A stretch of 64,000 nucleotides of DNA, taken from the NCBI GenBank assembly GCA_008360975.2, contig CM039189.1, positions 6,204,056 to 6,268,055 on the forward strand, written 5' to 3'. The number at the start of each line of letters is the position of its first letter. Positions within the stretch are counted from its first letter, which is position 1. This DNA is from Lichenostomus cassidix (Eukaryota; Chordata; Aves; Passeriformes; Meliphagidae). Positions 50,746-60,900 of the stretch are shown in pieces. The notes under the pieces are model-generated. The model was not told the origin of the DNA and made no database searches. It saw nothing but the letters and a program-made list of their open reading frames with translations. Position numbers and translations under genes: made by a program.

Positions 50746-50799
50746 GAAAGAGAGCGAGAGAGAGGGGGAAAGAGAAAGGGAGGGGGGGAAAGGGAGAGA
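50746..50799 (+). repeat. Polypurine tract with G-quadruplex motif
   Basis: Fifty-four bases of pure purine except one C at 50755. At 50778-50794 it contains GGGAGGGGGGGAAAGGG, which fits four G-triplets with loops A, G and AAA. In the ELAVL4 transcript strand this is a C/U-rich tract about 150 nt downstream of the exon 1a donor. Confidence 0.85.
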
Positions 50800-50951
50800 T
50801 CATGTACAAACAGATCAGTAGCAGAAAACTAAATTCATGGGAAAACACAGACTGAGAATGATGCAGATTCGGGGAAAATCTGTATGTTAGCTTCTATATC
50901 TACCTCTATATAAACCCGCTACGATCAGATTTTAAATCTACTAATACCTAC

Positions 50952-50960
50952 CATAACCAT
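50952..50960 (-). CDS. ELAVL4: ELAVL4 alternative first coding exon 1a (MVM)
   Basis: The minus strand reads AAGAATGGTTATG|GTAGGTATT. Only nine coding nucleotides (Met-Val-Met) lie in this exon, followed by a good donor with GT at 50951-50950. Splicing to exon 2 gives [11 protein letters not shown], the N-terminus of the canonical HuD isoform. The 5'UTR extends from 50961 upstream into the CpG island, probably about 250-380 nt, and contains an (ATT)n repeat. Without knowledge of the family this exon could not be called, because nine coding bases have no statistical signal. The match in sequence, phase and position next to the main promoter makes it secure. Confidence 0.9.
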
Positions 50961-51030
50961 TCTTAATGGCAAATATTGGGTGTCTTGAAAGGCTTCAACT
51001 CTTCTAACGGTTTTGCTAAGGTTTCAGGGA

Positions 51031-51068
51031 ATTATTTTATTATTATTATTTCTCTCTCTCTTTTTTTT
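51031..51068. repeat. Compound simple repeat (ATT)n-(TC)n-T8
   Basis: ATT repeats at 51031-51050 run into TCTCTCTCTC and then eight T residues, within the likely exon 1a 5'UTR. Confidence 0.85.
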
Positions 51069-51126
51069 GGTTGGAAGATCCACAAAGCACACTGCTAGAC
51101 GTTTGCGCAGCGAGCGATTCTTATCG

Positions 51127-51181
51127 ATAATAATAATAATAGCGGTAGCAATAATAATAATAATAATAAATAATAATAATA
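51127..51181. repeat. (AAT)n microsatellite in the 5'UTR
   Basis: Two ATAAT-repeat blocks, 51127-51140 and 51150-51181, are separated by AGCGGTAGC. The transcript would carry (AUU)n. The tract abuts a plus-strand GTAAGTAT motif at 51183. Confidence 0.9.
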
Positions 51182-51218
51182 GGTAAGTATATTATCTCGT
51201 TGTCTCAGTGTGGTGCTG

Positions 51219-51422
51219 CGGCGGGAGGGCGGCGGCGCCGGCGGCGGGCGGAGCGGCGCGGGGCGGGACGCGCGGAGCGGAGCGCGCGGAGCGGCGCGGG
51301 CCCTGCTGCGACTGGCGGCCGCCGGCGCCCCTTTACCGCCATTTATGGGACCATCTGTCAGCGGCGCGGCGCGCTGATTGGCCGCGCGGGCGGCGCGCGG
51401 GGGGGCGGAGGGTGTGCGCGGT
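51219..51422 (-). promoter_or_regulatory. ELAVL4: ELAVL4 CpG-island promoter
   Basis: I count about 44 CpGs in roughly 200 bp. Motifs in gene sense, from distal to proximal, are: GC-boxes (GGGCGG on the plus strand at 51403-51408 and 51388-51393), CCAAT (plus ATTGG at 51377-51381), a proneural-type E-box CAGATG (plus CATCTG at 51352-51357), a CArG box CCATAAATGG at 51339-51348 that also serves as a weak TATA-like element, then more GC-boxes at 51261-51267 and 51246-51251. The order suits minus-strand transcription into exon 1a. Mammalian HuD has been reported to be controlled by neurogenin through E-boxes; use of this particular E-box is inferred. Confidence 0.85.
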
Positions 51423-51454
51423 GTGTGTGTGGGGTGGGGGGGGGCAGGCGTTGC

Positions 51455-51580
51455 GACATCAGGTGCTATTGAAATTAGCCGCTGCCAGATTGACAATGTT
51501 AATGATGCGGTGACCTCTACAACAACAGAGACCAGATTTCTGAACTGCTGCTTGTGTCTAGTAATTAAGGCCCGGTTGAA
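51455..51580. promoter_or_regulatory. Upstream proximal element with E-box and homeodomain cores
   Basis: This non-repetitive, balanced-composition block lies directly upstream of the CpG island. It contains CAGGTG (E-box, 51460-51465), GAAATTAGC, CAATGTTAATGATGC and GTAATTAAGG near 51560. The motif density suggests an enhancer or proximal promoter element. This is inferred from motifs; conservation was not tested. Confidence 0.4.
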
Positions 51581-51779
51581 GAAACAACACGCAGCCCCTT
51601 TTTTTTAATTTTTAATTTTTTTTTTTTTTTTGGTTCGCCCGTTCCCACCCTGGCCCGGCGGTGCCGCACCTCGGCCATGCTCCAGTGCCTACATCTCCTT
51701 ACCTCCTGCGCGCCCCGCTCCCAGGTCCGGCGGATTTTAACCACCTTATCTTTTTCGACAGTTGCTTTCCGGAGAAATG

Positions 51780-51960
51780 CATATTTAATGATCTGCCTCT
51801 AGGCTTAAAGGCACAACAAAAGCACTTTGACGTGCATTTAAAGCTGCATTTATTTTCAGGTACTATTGATTTTAATAATCAACCCATCTCTCCTTCCTTC
51901 CGCCCGGCGAGGTTTTTAAAAATACGTATTTTTAAAGGAGTGGATTTGATACTGCTGCCA
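51780..51960. promoter_or_regulatory. Possible conserved upstream element with long palindrome
   Basis: The block contains a 6-bp-armed inverted repeat TTGATTTTAATAATCAA at 51866-51882 and a perfect 22-bp palindrome centred on ACGT at 51915-51936, whose arms are TTTAAAAATAC. It lies about 0.5 kb upstream of the promoter. It reads as single-copy DNA rich in homeodomain-type cores. The function is inferred. Confidence 0.35.
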
Positions 51961-54900
51961 CTTGACAATGTCTAAGGCACAGCAGACACCTATTTATCGG
52001 GCGCTCCCCCCGAACCACAGTAGTATTTCAGAATTATTTTGCCACCTCGCTTCATTATTCTTCAGCTCTACAGGAAATAAGACGACAGTGAACTTTGGGC
52101 ATTTAAAAGAATTTTCTTTTCTAGCCTTAGAGAAACGTGCTTAACTTAACAATGCACACTCATTAATCCTCCGCTCGCTGCCACTGACAAACTAACAAAA
52201 CTTCACTTCCCAACAGCAATATTTTACCCCCTTCCGACCACAGCAAGTTTATTAGGAATTCTGGCAAGTTAGGAAGCATTCATTTCTTTCTCTTACTTGA
52301 GAGTTATTTTTCTAAAGCATGTTTTGTCCAAAGTAACAAGGCATGGCACTCTGTAATTGCAACAAACCTTGAATTAACATTTATCTCAACTATAGCAACC
52401 GAGTATTACTGTATTAACACATGTAGGATCATTTCGTTTTACTATCCATCCATTCATTTCAACAACTAAATATGTGGGTTTAAAAAAAAAAAACAAACCA
52501 AAACCAGTATCATTGCAAGCGTTTTGAAACGTAAGAGCTGAAAACCGAGAAAGCTAGGATGGGCCACGTTATAAGCTCACTTAGCTCTTTTCCTAGAGAA
52601 AGAAAACCTGACTACAAGCCACCAAAACAATTTTCAAAATATATAAATCAAAATCTTTGTTCTACAAGTTTCATTTTTTTTAAAGTATAAATATTCACTC
52701 CACACTGCTAAGCTCAGAACTGACATTCAGTACATTTTCAATTTCTTTAAACCATAGACACACTCAAACACACACAGAGACTAAACACACCAATAAAACA
52801 TACGAAATGTAGTAAAGCTCATAAAATCCAGCTATACACAAACCAAGCAAGGAGAAAAATCACATTTAAAAAACATCACACAATCTATTTGGGGAATGAG
52901 CACTGAATTCAATTAAAATATGAACAATGTGAAAGGCTGCAGAGGATTTCTCTCACCACGGATCTTTCTGAGCACATTTGTAGCTTAGTAAAAACTAGCA
53001 TAGATTAAACTAGCCCGTAAGATACATTTCCTAACTCAAATTTAGGTGACCCATTAGACTGAACACACAGGCATCAAAATGCTACAACAGCCAGCATATT
53101 ACCATACATTCTTGTGCAAATATGCATCAAATATTAAAGTTAGATTTGTAATGCAAATTTTTTACTTAAGGTCTCTTCAGGGGTTAATAACACCGGAGAA
53201 GGCATCCAGAAATTATTTTTAAGTCTTTTCAACTTCAGCCTACTTTGTTACTATAAATTCGTTATGCATATCAAGATTCAGCCATTTTTCTGAAACAATC
53301 GCACGCTGCTCCTCCAAAAAATTAGCTAATCTTAACTGTCTATAAATCCAGGTACTCTGCACACTGACCACTTCCCCAAAAAAGCACCCCACACACGCAG
53401 CCTTTCCGAGAAACACTAAAACAAATGCTCAAACATCCTCAGAGGCCTCTCTCTGTAAAGACAAAGGCAGAATCCTATTGTTGAAAAAGTCAACCTTATT
53501 CTCGTGTTTCCAATAGTACCATTTATCTTTCAGGGAAAGGCACTGACCACCGCATCACGGTGGTGACATTTGTAAAGCATCAGATTCTCTATACAGTCTC
53601 TCCAGCATCAGCCAGCAAGCCCCTGAGCAAAGCATATTTTTAGTGCAATCTTCCATCCCCACAAAAAGAAACTTGTCTTAAACAGCTAATCCAATACCAA
53701 AATGAAATCACAGGGTTGTTTCCCAGCCCCCCCTCCCTCTCCTTACCATAAATGAGCAGTTTCTTGACTCATTAATGACAGTTTCCCTTAAAAGAAGTGA
53801 TCTCATATCACTGAGCCCCTCTCCACCACGCATACATCCCAAAGGTTGCGGGTATCTTAGCATCAGTAGCCGCTAGCAAGCTCTCTCATACAGAGCCCAG
53901 ATGGACTATACCAGAAGCCAATTCAGCGTTAATAACTACCTACTCTGTGCAGTTTAGAAGCCTTACGTGGCATAATGTCCTAGGCAACAGCAGCCGATTG
54001 AAACCGCAAATAAAAGACAACCCAGTTCTCCAAAAGCATCAAAAGGAAAAAAATAATAAATTGAAGAATGATTTTTGAAAAAAAAAAAAATCTTACTTGC
54101 ATAAGATTAAATTGAATCCTTCACCAACATATGAAAAAGGAGAAAAAACAGATGCTGCCCAGAAAAAGTGACAAAATATTACCTCATTATTTAACAAAGC
54201 AGCATTAAGCGTCCTGCTGATTTCAAACATCTTGCCACAGATTTTGGTTAAGAGAAACAGAAAGAATCCTTTGCAAGCCCTCTGTCTGCAAAGGGTTCTT
54301 CAATTTTCTTGCGCACAACAGAATAGTCAATATGTTATTTCCCTAGAGTTCGCACATTAAAACATCTAGTCAGTGAGCTGAATTTTCCCCTTATCACACT
54401 GTAGACTCCTGTTATATGTACTGCTCTCTTTGCAAGATTAGCCTGCCCCAAACATGGCTGTTGTTTAAACTATTCTTTAAAGTAACAGTTCACTCCATAA
54501 CCACCAGGTGGGCAGTGTACACAGATCCAAGTAACCATCTTAAAGATTTTTCTTGGAATAGCTGCTGGTTGTGATATACAGCGTAAATTCCCCCTACACT
54601 TATCAAGCAGGAGGAAAAAAATTGTCACTGTTTTATGCCCTTTCTTCCCCAGAAGTGAGCCCACACACAAAGCCCTAAATTCACTTAGATTTTAACAGAT
54701 TTTTTTTTTAAAGGGACCTTAAAATTAATACAGGAGTTTTTCATTCAGCAAAAGTGATAAATTCCAATCAGTTCTGGGAACAAAGTGCAATTAAAAGGGA
54801 AAGCACACCCAACTAAGTGCTTTGTACTGCAGAAGAACCAAATTCAGCATTAAGTTCAGCAAGAGGGGGTTCTTTCATGGAAACAAAATTCAGCATGCAA

Positions 54901-57900
54901 ATAATTCTGCTAGAAAATATGAACTATACTTTCAAGCAAATTGAAGACAACTTGATAAGATACTGCTATAACTTACTGTGGCTTAAATTCATTTGTGAAA
55001 CCACTGTTGCACACATCAGAGCACAAGACCAAAATACATGGAAAGGATCCAGTTTTCAATAGCACCTAAGCCTCCCGAGGTATCAAACTGTCCCTATTCC
55101 ATCATGTCTGCAAGCTATTTAAGTATTTTCTTTTCTGCACTTTATTTAAGGTCAAATACCTCAAGAAATACTTCCATTACTATAAAAAATACCAATTCAC
55201 TCAACGCTCTACAGCAACACCCAGAGGCTTGAATGAGATTGGGATCTTTGTGTTAGGTGCTGTACAAACACATTTGAAAAGTCATTTCATACCGAAGGAT
55301 TTACAAACAACATTTACAAGACTGAAAGCACAAAGCAGAGGTGTGAGAAAGAACAATAAACAAAGTGCATCACAAAATGTCTTTACCAGCTGGGATGAAT
55401 CACTGGAGGAATAAGGCGTATCTGGCAACTACCTGTGCTAGGGCAGAACCCAAAAAGTTATTTACTGAGGCTGAAGAATAAATGCTTTAGATGGATGAGG
55501 TTCTTTAGATTTACCACCTATAAAGTACCATCACCTATTTCTTTCATTTATAGCAATCCATGCTGAGTAAGTATATGCAGAGTAGTGATTTTCTTTGCTG
55601 GCCTTTAACTAATATTAAAGTGATGCAGTAATGACTTAACCTTCTTGAATATGTATTGAGTTTCAAGTCATCCCTTTTTATATGAGAAAGGTTATTTGCA
55701 TCGATTTCTGTTTGCATGAAATAAGCTTATTTTCTCATTCACCATATGCCTTGAACACTAATTAAAAGTGTCACTTTCTTCTAATGCAAAAACGTAATCA
55801 CTTAGTAAATAAGTATTCTTGGCTTTTTGGTCTTTGTGATAATCTATTTAAGGACTTTCTATTTCCACGTAACTTCAGTGCTTTGATTACCACGCACTCC
55901 TCTCATGTAAAGAGAGGTGTTTTACAAATGCACATTTTTGTTGAAATTTTTTTTCCAAATAAAAGGAAAAAAAAAAATCTAGAATTACATCTTTAAGGAC
56001 CCACACTCCTATTACCCCGAGGCAAATCCATCCAATCAATATGAAACCATTCACATGCCACCATCTGCCAAGCTGTAGAGCAATGTGGCTGGAACAGACC
56101 TCTTATAAAGCAGCAGTGGTCTCATTTTCAGTCTATTAGGGAAGTACCAGAGCTCTCTCATGTGCAAGGACACAACACTCCCAAGTCAGACCTCCTCACA
56201 CCACTTTTTCCGTGCACTGCTGCAGAACTCCTGTAATTTTTGCTACTTGAGTTTTCACACTAATCATCAAAACAAGAGGGAGGAGAAAATGATCAGTAAC
56301 AGTCCTATTCCACTGCAGCACAAAATAAAGAACTCAATTTAATTGTATCCTAATATGATTATAGCAAACCACTTAAATGCTGCTGCCTGTGAACTACAAC
56401 CTGGCATTTCCCATCACCTCATTTTCTACTCTTCTGGAGAACTAAACACTTATCCCTGGAACAGTGCTACTCTTTTCCAAGTCATTCCTATAATAAAATT
56501 AATATTTAATTGTTATCAAAAAGTTATTTTGTTGTTTGACAGATGGGAGGGTGCAGGTGGATGAGGAACCAAGGAGAGGCATGTGAGAGCAAGAGATGGA
56601 TCTCATGTACAAGATGATTTAATAAAGATAACGGGCAGGGAAAAGACATTACACAATGCAAGCACCCGGGTTTGTCCTATGCAGTAATTCAAGAACCTCT
56701 GCAGAAAGAGCCTCCAGTTCAAGATACCACATCAACACTGTCTTCAGCAAAACTGAGCTCACACAGTCTTTTCATCAGAACATCTCATAATAATTTAAAA
56801 TATCCTTCACCACCTATAACCTCATGCAAATGCACTGTATGACTAAAAAAGAGCACTAAGAAAAAGGGAACATGAAGGTTTACAAATCCTTTATAAATAC
56901 AAATACACACAGAGAAGAAATGAACTGCTTTAGAAACATCCATGATATTACAAGAAACTGAAAAGCTAAACATGCAATTCACGTGATGCTGACAGTCACA
57001 AACTCAGGTGGAAAAACTAGAGGTAAATTGTTCATGGCACCTAACCCAAAGTCAGATTTCAGGGAGGAGAACAAAGAAAAAAAAAAAAGAAACCATCAGC
57101 CTAATTCAGCTTACTGCCCTTTGCTGTACATGTGTGCAGGACGTGGCAGGGACTGGGGGTTAGAGGGCAAAAATGGCTAAACAGGTTATTTACTTACATA
57201 GTACAGCTTTTTTCCACTGTTACTTGAACAGCTTACAATCAAGTGTATATACACAACTTAATTTGTTTAGCTACTGAGTAATTGAAAAAACAACAATGAA
57301 ATTAAACACCTTACAAACCACCCTGTGGAAATCAGGCAGGAGTGGGTGACTGAGACTGTAACATTACCTGACATTGAAAATGTTTTTCAGGTTCCTAAAG
57401 GTTTGAGAATTCATGTATTTGAGGAAGAGTCAAATTCTGAAGGTTTCACTGCAAAGTCTGTAAGTCATGGTAACTGAACACCAGCCATGAAAAAAAAGAA
57501 ACACCATAAAATTTCTGAGAAACCAGTAGGTGAAAAAGGCTGACTGACGTGGTCTGGAGTTTCTGTTAGTTTCTTTTATTTGATGATCCACTGAAAAACA
57601 GGAACCTGTCCCTGCCTCCTGTCCTGCCCCTGCTGTGGAACCCACCGACAAGCTGTATAAGCTCTGCTGCTGATGCAATGGACTGTGTGGTGCAGTGAAA
57701 TTCCTCCTGATGCTGAGGAGATGAAATATGCCACACACCTACCTGGAAAAACTATCACCTTTTGGATCTGAACCCATAAAAGAGGAGGAAAGAAAAAAAA
57801 AAGAGTAGCTAGAGATCTAGCTCCTTAAAGAGCTAGACATCAGATGCAAAACAAGCCAGAAAACCTTCCTATATACTTACAATCCTAAATGAGGAATTTA

Positions 57901-60900
57901 GATGCACAAAGCTTAGGCAAAGTAGTCACAGTTCCCCCAGAAATCACACTTCGGCTGCTTTTGCACAAATATGCTATTTAATGTTGCTTGCCCACTTTCT
58001 TTTTCATGCCTTATGAGATGTGTAATTTGGATGCTGCATAGCTGCTCTAAGTATCACATGCCAATTTTCCGAAGATGTGTGTATTTGCAAACCCCACTGT
58101 GGATACTTATGTTTGAACGCCGGGAGACTGGAACAAAACTCTCCAGGGCACAGCAGAGCACAGAGGTAACACAAGGAATAGATGTAAATAGCTCTGATGG
58201 TGAGGCAAGCCTTAGTGACAGGAACCACATCCTCAATTCCACAACTGGAAGCAGATTTCGGCATGCATGTGTGCCAGTGAATAACCTCAGCAGAGGTTTC
58301 CTGGGACTGCCAGGGCACTGGCCAGCCAGGGAAGGAGGCCAGCGGCTGTGCTACAGTGCAAGAAGGGTTTGGAGCAGATGATTCAGCACCTTCCCAGCAT
58401 GTCTGAAGGCCAGCAATGTCCCTGGCTGCACACTCCTCTCCTAGCTCTGCAACACAGAGCATCCACTCGGTCACAGGATGTCCTGCCTGGCCAATTTTCA
58501 ATACACTTGAAAGAACCCACTGTCAGCACTGCCAGACTGAAACAGCAGCATACATTGCAGGTAAATATGTTAACACAGCAGTAGGTTACCAGGAATTCTT
58601 TTTCCCCTTTCCCAGTTCTTTTACTTTTGGCTCAGGAATATAGATTTCAATGCTTTCACTCCCCTGATTTTGTTTTCCTCCTTTTAAATTCGGGGATATT
58701 GAAAGTTGTATTCTAAAGATATCCTAAATCCTACAGCTTGCTTTCCTGCCACTACAAGCAGGACTCGATCCTACCTACAGGGAGAGTTAAAACATTTCTA
58801 CATTGCTGTCAATTTTGTATAATACAGTTAGCAAAGTTTCAACTGAGCACAAATGAAGATGTTTTCAAAGATTTATGACTGCATTTTTAAAATGTATTTA
58901 CTTGTAAATAATGAAAGGACCTAGACACTGAAGAACTCCAGACTTACCAGGGAGATTTACATGAGTTCAGCCATTTTTAATGTGCCTATGTATAAGCACA
59001 AAAACCCTCATAAAAAATGTGAACAGGGTCTTTCAAGCAGCATTGCCTAATTTTAGAACAGTTGATGGATTTGCTCTAAGCCCATCTGTAATACAGTGTG
59101 CTATACACCTTGCACTCAGGCCAAATAATATCAATAACAAGAACAAAGATAAAAACCTGAAAGGGGATTAATGTGCTGATGTTGCCAAGCTTTGAGACAG
59201 TGATCAGAAAGAGATCTGGGGAAGAGTGCAAGGTGGCTGGATCAGAAAAGAGGTACAGGAGGAATCAAAGGAGACCTGTGAGCAGCATGTAGAAGGGTTA
59301 TGTCTCCTGCAACTTGCAATTACACAGGAAGGATGCAGAACCAGAAAGACACAAAAGAGAATAAAGACAATGAAAAGTGTCAAGAGCTATTAATTGTCCC
59401 AATTACTTCTCATTAGAGCAGCTGGCACTTAGAGTATTTTAGTAGCAGCAGGCACAAGGTAAATAAGTATTACAATTTCACATATTAAAAAAAATCCAGC
59501 CATTTCCAGGTAAATCCTTTCATGAAACCTATCCCCAAATCAAGGATGCTTGACAGGAGAAAAAGTTTAAAATGGCTTTACTACAGAAACCAAGCTCACA
59601 CCTGTATGTACAAGTGCCAGGACTTTCAAGAAGCTTCCTGTGTATATCTGTTTTATTTTACCCCTTTAAAAATAGGCAGCTGCCTAAATAAGGTACCCAA
59701 ATTTCAGGGATGAACAGCTCCCTCAAGAACATGGCTCACACAACTCTCCAGTGTGTATTTTGGATTACAGAAATGACAATTTTATAATAAGGAAAACAAA
59801 GCAGGTGAAATACAGAGAGGGTAATGGGTATAAAACCCAGAACTGATGCAGTATTTGAGAGAAGAGCAATGGCAACAGTGAACTCTCCATCCTGACACAC
59901 AAGCAGGGAGGGGCTAAAGAAAGACAACCGAAAAAAAAATTTGCAGCTCCTCTTCTTGCTCTCTAAAGCTCCTGGAGCTCTTCTCTTGGGATCAGGATGA
60001 CTCTGGTTTTCCTACCCAATTCTGAGGTTTTCATGTGGATTTAAGGTTTTCTTTAAACGTCTTTGCAAAGTGTCAGACATACCTTAGCAGATGATTTTTA
60101 GCTTCCTTTAAAGTAGGACAGACAATGGATATTTTTAATACTTGTTTAAAAAAATTTAAAAATGCTAGTAGGTACAAAAATTGTTCTGAAGGCTGAGCTA
60201 ACTAATAAATAACTTTGGTTACAGCTACCAAGCAATACATATTTGCTGCTTGGGCTTCAAGAAATCTGTGCAGCCCAGTTGGAGAAGCTGGCAGGCTCTC
60301 CCCAGAGCAAACTCACTTCTGCTGCACTGCCTCTTCCACAACCATAGGTGATTTATTTTCTACTTCAGACTGACTTTTAACTCAACATGCAAATAAAGGA
60401 GGTGAGGCAGCAGCCAGGCTACTTTTGTTTTCTCCAGTTTGCATTGAAAAGCTGTATTTGAGAAGATGGGCTCTACCAGTCCTAGGGGAGTGTGGATGAA
60501 TTTACCTCACCTCAGGTTACACATCTGCTGGGCAGTGACTCTCTCCAGACCCTTTTGTACACGAAGTTATAGGAAATGATCACTTTTAAGGCACAATCCA
60601 TCTGTCCTGCTCTACAAATCTCAGAGCAAAAATCATGCCCTTCTTCCCTGGCTATATGCTGAGGAGATCACCAGTGATCACCAGGGGAGCCTTACCCAGG
60701 TAAAAAGTCCACCTTTGATGAGACTAATCCCACCATGGGTTTACCAGGTGACCAAGGCAAATTGTCTCCAGCTGACCCTCACCTAGATGAGCTCTGGCCA
60801 CACTGGGGTCTCTTAACACCACAGAGCAAGTCTTGCTATAACTCAGCATAGCTGTTTCTAACAAGTACTTCAGTGAATAGTGATTCAGGCAAGACAAGCT

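Larger units (their letters stand above)
50961..51218 (-). other. ELAVL4: Probable ELAVL4 5'UTR of exon 1a
   Basis: This is the sequence between the exon 1a ATG and the CpG island. The transcription start was not determined and may lie a little further upstream, within the island. It includes AT-rich and pyrimidine simple sequence at 51031-51068 and an (AAT)n block at 51127-51181. No acceptor strong enough to suggest an intron is evident in gene sense. Confidence 0.6.

Noticed and set aside
58004..58501. 165-codon open frame on the minus strand
   Set aside because: No recognisable motif or family, and overlapping frames of similar length exist on the other strand.
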